DNA of 64,000 nt from Mesorhizobium sp. YC-39. GTDB lineage: Bacteria; Pseudomonadota; Alphaproteobacteria; Rhizobiales; Rhizobiaceae. Of the stretch, positions 52,732-61,501 are shown one piece after another; position 1 is the stretch's first letter, and each line of letters opens with the position of its first letter. The position numbers and the translations under genes are program-made. Location: positions 682,001 to 746,000 of the forward strand of contig NZ_JAOWPS010000002.1 in NCBI RefSeq assembly GCF_025753795.1, written 5' to 3'. Below the pieces are notes generated by a model that was not told the origin of the DNA, did no database searches, and saw nothing but the letters and a program-made list of their open reading frames with translations.

Positions 52732-53625
52732 ATGTCGCGCATTGGCATCCATTCCTTCGTCTGGTCGGCAAGCTCGGCGCAGGGCGATCTTGAACGCACG
52801 CTGGCCAACACTAGGGAAGCCGGCTTCGACCTGATCGAATTCTCCTATCTCGACCCTGCCAATGTCGATATCGGCAGGCTGGCCAAACGCATCGCCGATC
52901 TCGATCTTGGCGTGGCGATCAGCATCGGGCTGCCGGCCGATGGCGACATTTCCAGCGCCGACAGGACGATTGCCGCACACGGCGTCGAAATCCTGAAACG
53001 TACGATCGCACTGACCCGCGATCTCGGCGGCAGCAAGGTCGCCGGCATCCTCTCGACCAGTCACGGATTGCAGAGCGAGGCGCCGACGCGCGACCAATGG
53101 AACCGCAGCGCCTCGACGCTTGCCGAGGTGGCGGAGACGGCCAAGACCGCCGGCGTCACGCTCAACCTCGAGATCGTCAACCGCTTCGAAAGCAACCTGC
53201 TCAACACCGCGGCGCAAGGGCTGGCCTTCATCGAGGACACTGGCTCCGACAACATCTTCCTGCATCTCGACACTTTCCACATGAACGTCGAGGAGGCCGA
53301 CGTCGGATTGGCCATCCGCCATGCCGCGAAAAAGATCGGCTATGTCCACATCGGCGAGAGCCATCGCGGCTTCCTCGGCACCGGCAATATCGACTTTGCC
53401 GCGATCTTCGATGCGCTCACCGCGATCGGCTATCATGACGACCTCAGCTTCGAATCCTTCTCGTCGGAGATCGTCGACGAGAACCTGTCGAAGAAGACCG
53501 CGATCTGGCGCAACCTGTGGGCCGACAATATGCAGTTGGCCCGCCATGCGCGCGGCTTCATCGCGATCGGGCTGGAGACGGCCCGGCTCAAGGCCGAGCT
53601 TGTCTCGTCAAGCCACCGGCCATAG
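52732..53625 (+). CDS. Sugar phosphate isomerase/epimerase family protein (ketose 3-epimerase-like)
   Basis: This 297-residue TIM-barrel protein of the xylose-isomerase-like family shows the four metal ligands of D-tagatose/allulose 3-epimerases in order: Glu in LNLEIVNRFE, Asp in FLHLDTFHMN, His in YVHIGESHRG and Glu in LSFESFSSE. It would interconvert ketoses at C3. It follows the ribose-type importer after a terminator and may have its own promoter or depend on read-through. With the two kinases and aldolase it suggests catabolism of a rare ketose. Confidence 0.87.
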   Translation: MSRIGIHSFVWSASSAQGDLERTLANTREAGFDLIEFSYLDPANVDIGRLAKRIADLDLGVAISIGLPADGDISSADRTIAAHGVEILKRTIALTRDLGGSKVAGILSTSHGLQSEAPTRDQWNRSASTLAEVAETAKTAGVTLNLEIVNRFESNLLNTAAQGLAFIEDTGSDNIFLHLDTFHMNVEEADVGLAIRHAAKKIGYVHIGESHRGFLGTGNIDFAAIFDALTAIGYHDDLSFESFSSEIVDENLSKKTAIWRNLWADNMQLARHARGFIAIGLETARLKAELVSSSHRP

Positions 53626-53668
53626 GCCGATAGGCACAACGTCTGACTCCGTTCAAACGCGACGCGCT

Positions 53669-54397
53669 TTAACGACAGGTATAGCCGCCATCTATCGGCA
53701 ACGAGACGCCGGTAATCATCGACGCTCCGTCGCTGAGCAGGAAGACAATCGGCGCCGCGACTTCATCCTCGGTGGCCCAGCGGCCGAGCGGCATCTGCTT
53801 CAGGAACGGCTCCGCGACATGCGGCTGGCTCCAATGGCCGGAAGAGATCGGCGTCATCACCACCGTCGGGTTGACGCTATTGACACGGATCCCGTATTTG
53901 CCGAGCTCAAGGGCGGAAACGCGCGTGATGTTTTCCAGCGCCGCCTTCGACGATCCATAGGAAATGTGCCCTTCCAGGGCAACGAGCGCGGCCTGGCTCG
54001 ACACGTTGACGATGGCACCGCCTTTCCTCAGCCGAACCATCGACTGCGTGGCATATTTGGTGACGAGCAGCGCGCCACGCGCATTGATGGCGATGACCTT
54101 GTCGAAGATGGCGATGTCGGTATCCATCGGCGTTGCGATTTCGCCGCCGAAGCCGCCGCTGTTGACGACACCCCAGAGATCGAGCCCTTCGAGGGCATTG
54201 CGGATTTCCTCCTCCGAGGCGAGATCGAAGGTCAGGGTGCGGCAGCCGGTCTCCCCGGCGATCGCATCGAGCGCCTGGCGCGAACGGCCTGCGGCGATGA
54301 CATCCGCATTGGCCGCCACCAGATGGCGAACGACGGCGCCCCCGATGCCGCCGCTGCCGCCTGTGACCAGAATGGTTCGCCCCTGGAAATCCGTCAT
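53669..54397 (-). CDS. SDR oxidoreductase, L-xylulose reductase (DCXR)-like
   Basis: This 242-residue classical SDR has the cofactor motif TGGSGGIGGAV, the active-site pair YGSSK and the segment IRVNSVNPTVVMTPI, which closely recalls animal L-xylulose/dicarbonyl reductase. The ATG at 54397 has GGAGG upstream. It is the last gene of the minus-strand sugar importer operon, so it probably oxidises an imported polyol or reduces a ketose. It converges on the epimerase gene. Confidence 0.87.
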   Translation of the reverse strand: MTDFQGRTILVTGGSGGIGGAVVRHLVAANADVIAAGRSRQALDAIAGETGCRTLTFDLASEEEIRNALEGLDLWGVVNSGGFGGEIATPMDTDIAIFDKVIAINARGALLVTKYATQSMVRLRKGGAIVNVSSQAALVALEGHISYGSSKAALENITRVSALELGKYGIRVNSVNPTVVMTPISSGHWSQPHVAEPFLKQMPLGRWATEDEVAAPIVFLLSDGASMITGVSLPIDGGYTCR

Positions 54398-54426
54398 ATT
54401 TTCCTCCTTGTATTCCTTGGCTGCCG

Positions 54427-55557
54427 TCAGTTGATCCGCGCCTTTGCGGGTATGGGTTCCCAGCGCGCGGGTGCATTTTCGGAGATTCTGTGGCCAGTCT
54501 TGTCGAAGAGATGGCAGGCGGGAGACGGCAAGGAGATCGCGATGCGATCCCCGGCGCGCGCCATGCGCCCACTGCTGTCGCGGATAACGAGGTTCTCTTC
54601 GCCCTCCCGCACATGGATGAAGGTATCGCTGCCCAGCAGCTCGACGACGCCCGCCTCCACGACATGCGCATCTGCGCGCTCCTCGGCCGAGATGAGAACG
54701 TGTTCCGGTCGAATGCCAAGGATGACTTCGTCACCCGGTTCGAGAGGCCTGGAGACAGGGACATCAAGCGTGGGGCCTAGTGCCAGATGGACCGTCGCTT
54801 GCTTGTCCCGAACGGAGGCGACCCGGCCATTGAGGAAATTCATGGCAGGCGAGCCGATGAAGCCCGCGACGAACAGATTGGCGGGTCGGTGATAGAGTTC
54901 GAGCGGCGTGCCCACCTGCTCGATCCGCCCGCCGTCCATCACGACGATGCGGTCGGCAAGCGTCATCGCCTCCACCTGGTCATGGGTGACGTAGATCATG
55001 GTCGAAGCGAGTTCGGCTTTGAGGCGCGCGATCTCGACGCGCATGCCGACACGCAGCGCCGCATCGAGATTGGAGAGCGGCTCGTCGAGCAGGAAGAGCT
55101 TCGGCTTGCGGGTTATGGCCCGGCCGATCGCCACGCGCTGCCGCTGACCGCCAGAGAGTTCGCGCGGCCTGCGCCGCAGATAGGACGACAGGCGCAGCTT
55201 GTCGGCGGCCCGGCGCACTCGCTCGGCAATCTCGGCCGAGGGGGTGCGGGCGATCTCGAGGCCGAAGCCGATATTACGGCCGACATCCATATGCGGATAG
55301 AGCGCGTAGGACTGGAAGACCATGGCCACGCCGCGCTCCGGCGGCTCGGCATCGCTCATGTCGACGCCATCCACCAGGATACGCCCTGAATTGATCGGCT
55401 CCAGGCCGGCAATGATCCTCAGCAGTGTGGACTTGCCGCAACCCGACGGTCCCACAAGCACGCAGAATTCGCCGTCGGGGATGGTGAGCGACAGCTCGGG
55501 AATGACCATCACGCTGCCGAAAGCCTTGGTAATCTTGTCGATCGAAAGCGTTGCCAT
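54427..55557 (-). CDS. Sugar ABC transporter ATP-binding protein (UgpC/MsmX-like)
   Basis: This 376-residue ATPase has Walker A GPSGCGKST, MVFQSYALYPHM, signature LSGGQRQRVAIGRA, Walker B LFLLDEPLSNLD and switch VTHDQVEAMT. A C-terminal TOBE-type domain starts near residue 240. This importer has one ATPase gene, in contrast with the pair at 9197-11391. Confidence 0.93.
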   Translation of the reverse strand: MATLSIDKITKAFGSVMVIPELSLTIPDGEFCVLVGPSGCGKSTLLRIIAGLEPINSGRILVDGVDMSDAEPPERGVAMVFQSYALYPHMDVGRNIGFGLEIARTPSAEIAERVRRAADKLRLSSYLRRRPRELSGGQRQRVAIGRAITRKPKLFLLDEPLSNLDAALRVGMRVEIARLKAELASTMIYVTHDQVEAMTLADRIVVMDGGRIEQVGTPLELYHRPANLFVAGFIGSPAMNFLNGRVASVRDKQATVHLALGPTLDVPVSRPLEPGDEVILGIRPEHVLISAEERADAHVVEAGVVELLGSDTFIHVREGEENLVIRDSSGRMARAGDRIAISLPSPACHLFDKTGHRISENAPARWEPIPAKARIN

Positions 55558-55561
55558 GGGT

Positions 55562-56395
55562 CTAGCCTTTCACCGCGCCGGCGAGCAGCCCACGCACGAA
55601 GGCGCGCTGGACCAGCACATAAAGGAGGATGAGGGGAAGCGCGATCAGCGTGAGCACCGCAAACAGCGCGCCGGGATTGGCCATGTACAGGCCCGAATAC
55701 TGCATCGGCACGATGGTGAGTGTCTTCATCTCGGCCTTGGTGAGCACAATGAGGGCGAGGAAGAATTCGTTCCAGGTGACGATGAACTGCCAGATCGTGA
55801 CGAAGACAAGCGCCGGCCTGACCAGCGGCAGCGCCACGTGCCAATAGGTCTGCCAGGCATTGCAGCCATCGACGCGCGCGGCTTCGAAAAGCTCGCGGGG
55901 CGCATCCTCCAGGAAGGATTTGAGGATGACCATGGCAAAGGGTACGCCGAGCGCCGCATAGGGCAGGATCAGGCCGATATAGGTGTTCACCCAGCCGAAA
56001 TTCTTGAGCAGGATGGCAAGCGGCAGCACCATGGAGGCGAGCGGCACCATGAGTGTCGTGAGCAGCGTCGTGTAGAGGAAGAGCGAGCCCTTGAGCCGCA
56101 GGATGGCGCAGGCGAAGGCGAAGAGCGAGGAGACGGCCACCACGATCGCCACGGTCGCGACCGTCACGATGAGGCTGTTGAGGAAGATGCCACCGAGCGG
56201 ATTGTCACGGATGACCGTGACGAAGTTGTCGAAGGTGACCGGCCATGTGAAGAGTGCCGCATCGAAGGCCTGGGCCGGCGTCCTGAGACCGATCGACAGC
56301 ATGTAGACCTGCGGGATCATCCAGAAGCCGAGCACGATGAAGAGAACCATGTGGATCACGGTGCTGCGAAGACGGGAGCGGGCAAGCGGGGTCAC
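55562..56395 (-). CDS. Sugar ABC transporter permease (MalG-like), GTG start
   Basis: This 277-residue permease has six hydrophobic segments and the EAA loop RELFEAARVDGCNAWQTYWH. The start is GTG at 56395 in a GTGA overlap with the MalF-like stop. The longer in-frame reading is a shadow of that gene. It ends 5 bases before the ATPase start. Confidence 0.9.
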   Translation of the reverse strand: MTPLARSRLRSTVIHMVLFIVLGFWMIPQVYMLSIGLRTPAQAFDAALFTWPVTFDNFVTVIRDNPLGGIFLNSLIVTVATVAIVVAVSSLFAFACAILRLKGSLFLYTTLLTTLMVPLASMVLPLAILLKNFGWVNTYIGLILPYAALGVPFAMVILKSFLEDAPRELFEAARVDGCNAWQTYWHVALPLVRPALVFVTIWQFIVTWNEFFLALIVLTKAEMKTLTIVPMQYSGLYMANPGALFAVLTLIALPLILLYVLVQRAFVRGLLAGAVKG

Positions 56396-57330
56396 GGCCG
56401 CTCCTTTCCGGCCGGCGTCAGGCGGGCGCCGAGCGTCACGATCTGGAGCAGCGACAGGGCCAGCGCGACGACCAGCACGATGACGGAAAGTGCCGCACCG
56501 CTGCCGGTGTCGCCGAGCACGAAGCTCTGCTTGAAGATGAATGTGCCGAACACCTCGCTGGCGCGGTTCGGGCCGCCGCCGGTCATCAGATGGACGATCG
56601 GGAAGGTCTGCAACGTGCCGATGACGCCGAGCAGCAGCAACGACTTGGTCGCCGGCGCCAGCATCGGCACGATGACATGCACCGCGAGCCGCCAGCCCCT
56701 CGCCCCGTCGACGCGCGCCGCGTCCAGCACCTCGCTCGGCAGGTTTGCAATGCCGGCGATGTACATGAGCATCGAGAAGCCGGTCCATTGCCAGATGTTG
56801 ACGATGATAAGCGCGTAGATCGCCATCTTCGGGTCACCGATCGGCGAGGTCATCATGACGAACCCGACATGCTTCAGATATTCCTGGGCAATGCCATAGT
56901 AAGGCGCATAGATCTGCACCCAGACCAGGCTGATGACCGAAACCGAGGTGACGACCGGCAGAAAGAACATGGTGCGGAAGAAGCCGCGCAGGGCATGGGT
57001 GTGCCGCTCGATGAAATAGGCAAGCACCCCGCCGATAAGCATCTGCACCGGAATGGTGATCACGCCCCACAAGAGCATGTTGCGCACCACGATCCAGAAA
57101 GTCGGATCACCGAGGACCGTCACATAGTTCGCGAAGCCGGCGAAGGAGGATGCGCCGCTGCCCGAACGAACGTAGAGGCTCTGTCCGGCCACCCAGAGGA
57201 TCGGATAGGCAATGAAAACGACAAACAGAAGGGTCGCCGGCACAGCGAAGAGATAAAGCGTTGAGGTTCTCGATGCCGGCCGCCGTTCGATCGCCGCCGC
57301 GGGTCCGGCTCGCACGGCTTCTGCGCGCAT
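56392..57330 (-). CDS. Sugar ABC transporter permease (MalF-like)
   Basis: This 312-residue permease has an EAA-type loop PSEVLDAARVDGARGWRLAV and the segment LMTGGGPNRASEVFGTFIF typical of the MalF/UgpA group. The ATG at 57330 follows AGGGTGAG; an in-frame GTG at 57339 is an alternative. It lies 64 bases after the binding-protein stop. Confidence 0.9.
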   Translation of the reverse strand: MRAEAVRAGPAAAIERRPASRTSTLYLFAVPATLLFVVFIAYPILWVAGQSLYVRSGSGASSFAGFANYVTVLGDPTFWIVVRNMLLWGVITIPVQMLIGGVLAYFIERHTHALRGFFRTMFFLPVVTSVSVISLVWVQIYAPYYGIAQEYLKHVGFVMMTSPIGDPKMAIYALIIVNIWQWTGFSMLMYIAGIANLPSEVLDAARVDGARGWRLAVHVIVPMLAPATKSLLLLGVIGTLQTFPIVHLMTGGGPNRASEVFGTFIFKQSFVLGDTGSGAALSVIVLVVALALSLLQIVTLGARLTPAGKERP

Positions 57331-57394
57331 AATGCTCACCCTATCAGATCAACAGGGACCGGGCGCTCGAAAGCGCCCGGTCGGCCGCTGCGGT

Positions 57395-58681
57395 TCATTG
57401 AGCGGCGAGCGCCTTTTCGGTCGCGGCCTGCACGGTAGCGAGCGCCGCCTCCGGCTCGGTGCTGCCGGCCGCGACACCGGCAAGGGCGTTGTCCAGCGCC
57501 TCGGCGACAGCCGGCGACGCAAACCTCTGATTCTCGGCCTTTGGCAGGTCAGTCATGAAGCGGGCCGACATCTCCTTCACGTGGTCGGTGATATCGCCCT
57601 TCGGTGAGTGGCCGTCGAAAGCCGGCAGATCATTGAGGTCGTTCAGCGCTTCCTGCAGGCCGACGCCATTGGTCAGTTCCGCGAGGAAGGTCCATGCAGC
57701 CGGGTTCCTTCCGCCATTCTTTGTCAGCCCGTAGCCGATGTCGATGCCACCGACCGGCGGGCTGGCCGTATTGCCTTGCTTGACCGGCGGCATGTAGAAG
57801 AAGTCGAAGCCTTCCATGTTCTGAACATACTCCGAAAGCGGCGGCGGGAATTTGCTTTCCTGCATCCACCACGAGCCGAGCGCCATCATGCCGACCTTGC
57901 CTTGCGCGAAGAGCTGGGCGCCCGTCGGATAGGCATGGGCGCCAAGCGCGCCCTGCTGGAAGATGCCGTCGTCGAAGAGGCCCTTCCAGGCCTTCATGGC
58001 CTCGACGAGTTCCGGTGCGGTCCATGGCGTCTCGCCAGCCTGTGCCTTGTCGACGATGCCGGGCGAGAACTGATTGGCGAGCATCAAGAACACGTTCTCG
58101 TTCTGCCAGCCGTCGGCCGCTCCCTGGAACATCGGGATATAGCCGCCGTCGGTCAGCGCCTTGGCCGCCGCCTTGAGCTCCTCGTAGGTCTCCGGCGCGG
58201 CAATGTTGAGCTTTTCGAAGATCTTGCGGTTGTACCAGATGCAGAGGACCTGCGATTCCTGGGGGACGATGTAGTAATTCTTGTCGCCCTTCGGATTGCC
58301 CATCTGCATCTGCTTGCGGTTGACCGGGAAGATCTTCTCCGCCCAGCCCGCGCCCCATTCCTTCTCGGCGCGCTCATTCACCGCCTCCAGATTGTCGCGG
58401 TACTGCTGCGTCAGCGATCCCGGCTGTAGGCCGATGACATCAGGCAGGCTGCCTGAAGCCGCCGCCGCCTTCAGTGCCGTGATGTATTCAGGAGAATAGT
58501 TGTAGTAGGTGTATTTGACCTTGATGTCCGGATGGGCCTTCTCGAAAGCCGCGATCGACTTGTCCATCGTGCTCTGGATGAACCAGGACCAGACCGTCAC
58601 TTCCTTCTCGTCCGCCCAGGCCGAACCGGCGGCAAGAGCCGCCGTAAGGATGGTCGTCGCAAGAAACAGCATTTTCCTCAT
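57395..58681 (-). CDS. Sugar ABC transporter substrate-binding protein (family 1)
   Basis: This 428-residue periplasmic protein has a Sec leader (MRKMLFLATTILTAALAAGS, cleavage near AWADE). The mature start, EVTVWSWFIQSTMDKSIAAF, is followed by SGSLPDVIGLQPGS. The ATG at 58681 has GGGAGGA 6 bases upstream. It is upstream of two permeases, the ATPase and the DCXR-like SDR, and downstream of the aldolase-like gene, so all six may be one transcript. Ligand probably a sugar alcohol or rare sugar. Confidence 0.92.
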   Translation of the reverse strand: MRKMLFLATTILTAALAAGSAWADEKEVTVWSWFIQSTMDKSIAAFEKAHPDIKVKYTYYNYSPEYITALKAAAASGSLPDVIGLQPGSLTQQYRDNLEAVNERAEKEWGAGWAEKIFPVNRKQMQMGNPKGDKNYYIVPQESQVLCIWYNRKIFEKLNIAAPETYEELKAAAKALTDGGYIPMFQGAADGWQNENVFLMLANQFSPGIVDKAQAGETPWTAPELVEAMKAWKGLFDDGIFQQGALGAHAYPTGAQLFAQGKVGMMALGSWWMQESKFPPPLSEYVQNMEGFDFFYMPPVKQGNTASPPVGGIDIGYGLTKNGGRNPAAWTFLAELTNGVGLQEALNDLNDLPAFDGHSPKGDITDHVKEMSARFMTDLPKAENQRFASPAVAEALDNALAGVAAGSTEPEAALATVQAATEKALAAQ

Positions 58682-58740
58682 TATGTTCCTCCCTTTTTTC
58701 TCCAAGCATGCGCGCCTCGCGGCCTCTTACCCGCGGGCGC

Positions 58741-58760
58741 CGTGACCCCACGGGGTCACG
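58741..58760. promoter_or_regulatory. Inverted repeat CGTGACCCCACGGGGTCACG
   Basis: The 9-base arms are separated by only 2 bases, so it is better suited to a protein-binding DNA site than to a hairpin. It lies in the 115-base gap between the aldolase-like gene and the binding-protein gene, about 60-80 bases upstream of the latter's ATG. Confidence 0.45.
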
Positions 58761-58796
58761 TTCCGAAGGAGACGACATGGCGTCTCCCTATCAGCC

Positions 58797-59813
58797 TCAG
58801 GCAGCCTTCGCCGCCGCGACCTTCAAGACGTCCTCCGTAATGGCCCGGTCGTCCGCCAGCGACCGGTTGGGGGCAAGGCCCAGCTTCTGCAGTTCACCGT
58901 GATAGGCGCGGACAGCCTCTTCCGGCCCCATCTCCCCGTCGGCGACAGCTCGCATCAGAATGATCAGTTGAAGCGGCGCCTCGGCGAGATTGATCTTGCG
59001 CCCGAAGAGGGCCAGCCGCGCCCCGTAACGCTCGGATTGAGCGACGAGCTCGAAAGTATCGCGCGTTGTGCCGGCACCACCGCCGAGCACACCGACAATG
59101 AGCTCGGAATCGAAATTGACGAGCTCCTCCAGCGCCTTCGGTCCGTTGTAGGGGGTTTTAAGGAAAAGCGGCCGATCGGCTCGCGGCACGCTTGCCAGCG
59201 ACTTGATGATATTATCGTTGACGAACTCGCCGATCTCGTCACGGCTGAGCCCGATGTCGACGCTTGGATTGAAGACCTCGTAGAAATATTTGAAATTGTG
59301 CCTGGCAGCCTCTGCCCGGAATTCGGCAAAGGCGTTCAATGTCCGGATATCGAGCTCGATATTGTTGCTGAACGAGACCGAGTACAGGCCAAGATTCGTG
59401 CCGCTCGTCGGATAGTTGGCGACGAGGCGGGCGAGATTGGCATCGCGAAAGGGAATGGATGGCGTCTGCGTATAGACACCATGCCGGACCGCCCCCCAGC
59501 ACATGGTTTCGAGATTGGCGCGGATCGCCGGCTTCACCTCGCTGCCAAGAAAGGCGGCACGTTCGTCCAGCAATTCGAGATTCGATTGCGACACCAGCAT
59601 GATGTCGACGATATCCTGCCTGATGATCGCCTCGATCTGCGCGATGAATTCCTGGCGGCTGCGGCGGCGCGGCGGTTTTGCCGAATAGTCGAACCCGGTT
59701 GCGGTCACGCCCGCTCCCACATCGCTGTCCTTGGCATCGGCGATGATGAAGTCCGTGGGCTTGTAGCGCCCTGCCCGGATGTTCGCCAGTTTTCTATCGA
59801 GTCTCGTGACCAT
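58797..59813 (-). CDS. TIM-barrel protein, aldolase-like (class I/DeoC-LacD type suspected)
   Basis: This 338-residue protein has alternating strands and helices of a barrel: TDFIIADAKDSDVGAG, DIVDIMLVSQSNLELL, LFLKTPYNGPKALEEL (a Lys that could form a Schiff base) and LIVGVLGGGAGTTRDTFELV (phosphate-binding-type Gly loop). I do not recognise a characterised homologue with confidence. The late Gly loop and the Lys in a strand suggest a class I aldolase or a related lyase. It is divergent from an ADP-kinase-like gene and upstream of a sugar importer, consistent with cleavage of a phosphorylated ketose. The ATG at 59813 has GAGGAA 6 bases upstream. Confidence 0.65.
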   Translation of the reverse strand: MVTRLDRKLANIRAGRYKPTDFIIADAKDSDVGAGVTATGFDYSAKPPRRRSRQEFIAQIEAIIRQDIVDIMLVSQSNLELLDERAAFLGSEVKPAIRANLETMCWGAVRHGVYTQTPSIPFRDANLARLVANYPTSGTNLGLYSVSFSNNIELDIRTLNAFAEFRAEAARHNFKYFYEVFNPSVDIGLSRDEIGEFVNDNIIKSLASVPRADRPLFLKTPYNGPKALEELVNFDSELIVGVLGGGAGTTRDTFELVAQSERYGARLALFGRKINLAEAPLQLIILMRAVADGEMGPEEAVRAYHGELQKLGLAPNRSLADDRAITEDVLKVAAAKAA

Positions 59814-60221
59814 CGGTGTTCCTCAAATTCTGGACGGCTCGGGCCGCAGGCGCACGTCCTCTCGCCGCCAAAGACCTGCAGACATATGCCGATTCTTTTC
59901 ATAATCTGTCAATAGCTATCTAACTCTTTCGAAATTTTGACAATCGCCATCTAACTTCAGGTTCTGATGAGCGGGTATTCATTACCTGGCTCCTAAAAAA
60001 TACCCCTGTTTTCAATAACCTATAATAGGAAACCGGCATTCCAGAATGCCCATGCCATGTGCGCGAGGAGGAATAGGCACTTTCGCCTTCATGACTACGG
60101 ACGCTATCCGAATTCGCCAAATATGCGTAATTTTGATGGACTTCCGCAAAAGCGCATTGACGATTTGGAAGATAATGGTAGCAATTGACATCATTGCCGG
60201 GTAGGGAGGATTTACGCGGCC
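59814..60221. promoter_or_regulatory. Divergent regulatory region rich in repeats
   Basis: This 408-base AT-rich gap is between the aldolase-like and kinase genes. It holds two direct repeats, TGTCAATAGCTATCTAACT (59907-59925) and TGACAATCGCCATCTAACT (59938-59956), 31 bases apart with 16 of 19 matches. It also holds the palindromes CCTATAATAGG (60019-60029) and GGCATTC-CA-GAATGCC (60035-60050), and GCAATTGACATCATTGC near 60181. No gene is evident. This is the likely control region for both directions, probably bound by the DeoR protein encoded at 62338. Confidence 0.55.
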
Positions 60222-61490
60222 ATGAAAGAGATCTTCACTGGATCATGGGCCGATCGCTATGCCGCCCTGACAGACCCGCGATCGGGTCCGTTGAGCGCGA
60301 GCACCCTGTCCCAATCCGGATTGGTTTTGTGCGGCATAAGTGCCTGCGTGGATGCCAGGGTCGACATGCGCGACATTCAGCCCTTGCTGGATGCGCCCAC
60401 GGCAAGCCCGGCTGGTGAACTTGCATCGCTTCTGCTCTCACGCGCCGCGCGCGGTATCGGCGGCGAGGTCCGTTTTGAATGGCCGCAGGGTCCGGCCTGG
60501 CTCCGCGAGCGGCTTGAGCCGCGCTACGCGCTCGGCGGAACCGGCCCGCAGGCCGCCTGGGTTCTCTCGCGGCTAGGCGTGCCTGCGCTGATCGCGCTCG
60601 AGGATCGCAATGAGCAGATGCTACGGCAAATCCCGAGCGGCGTTCTGCTCGCCGAGGGCGGTATGTTGAAGACGGTCGACGCGATCAGCCCAGCCGGACC
60701 GCACATTCCCGAGATATTCATCTTCGAGTACACGGCAGGCCAGCCGATCGGCACGCTGATGCCTCGGCGCTCGTCACGCGTTATCGTCCGCTTCTGCGAT
60801 CGGGGCATCCAGCGCGATGCCGATTTCGAGGCATTGTCCCGGCAATTGGCGTCATCGGCTGCCGCCGGCTTGCTTTCCGGCCTCAATGACGAAGCGGTGG
60901 AGAATGTCGACGCGGCCAGCCGGCATGTCTTCGCTCTCAGCCGGGCCTGGAAGGCGGCGGGGCTCAAGACCATCCATTTCGAGCTTGCCGGTTACGCCTC
61001 GCTGGCCGCCGTGGAGGAATTGCTCGCTCACGCAAAAGGCACGATCACCTCTCTCGGCATGAGCCATTCCGAGCTTCTCGCCATGGACCCTTCGGCCCAG
61101 TCACCCCAGGAGGCGATGATGGCGCTCGCAGAGCGCCTGGACCTTGAACGCGTCTGCGTTCACGCCGACACCTGGGCTGCGGCCATTACCGTCAACGATC
61201 CGCGCGAGGAGGAACTTGCCTTGATGGCTGGCTGCGCCATCGCCAGCTCACGCGCCGCAACCGGCGCACCCGCCGAAATCATTACGACCGCACCCGAGGT
61301 ACAGTTCCACGCCGTGCCATTCGAGGTGCCGGTGCGCAAGGGGCGCTGGTCCTTCGTCGCATGCGCTTCGCCTTACGTCGAAAAGCCCGCCACCACACTT
61401 GGCCTCGGCGACAGTTTCACGGCCGGCTGCCTGCTGATGCTTGGCCGGCACAGCCGGGCCGACACGCGCACCGCCCTCAAACAAGCATGA
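60222..61490 (+). CDS. ADP-dependent phosphofructokinase/glucokinase family sugar kinase
   Basis: This 422-residue protein has the three marks of the ADP-PFK/GK family (PF04587): GGTGPQAAWVLSRLGVPALI near residue 107, IHFELAGYASLAAVEELL (the HxE metal-type motif) near 248, and TTLGLGDSFTAGCLLML near the C-terminus, where the Asp of GLGD is the catalytic base. Length fits the family (about 450). Characterised members are archaeal and animal enzymes using ADP. Here it lies in a sugar cluster, overlaps the SDR gene and is divergent from an aldolase-like gene, so it probably phosphorylates the ketose made by the dehydrogenases. Confidence 0.8.
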   Translation: MKEIFTGSWADRYAALTDPRSGPLSASTLSQSGLVLCGISACVDARVDMRDIQPLLDAPTASPAGELASLLLSRAARGIGGEVRFEWPQGPAWLRERLEPRYALGGTGPQAAWVLSRLGVPALIALEDRNEQMLRQIPSGVLLAEGGMLKTVDAISPAGPHIPEIFIFEYTAGQPIGTLMPRRSSRVIVRFCDRGIQRDADFEALSRQLASSAAAGLLSGLNDEAVENVDAASRHVFALSRAWKAAGLKTIHFELAGYASLAAVEELLAHAKGTITSLGMSHSELLAMDPSAQSPQEAMMALAERLDLERVCVHADTWAAAITVNDPREEELALMAGCAIASSRAATGAPAEIITTAPEVQFHAVPFEVPVRKGRWSFVACASPYVEKPATTLGLGDSFTAGCLLMLGRHSRADTRTALKQA

Positions 61491-61501
61491 AGGAAGATCC
61501 G

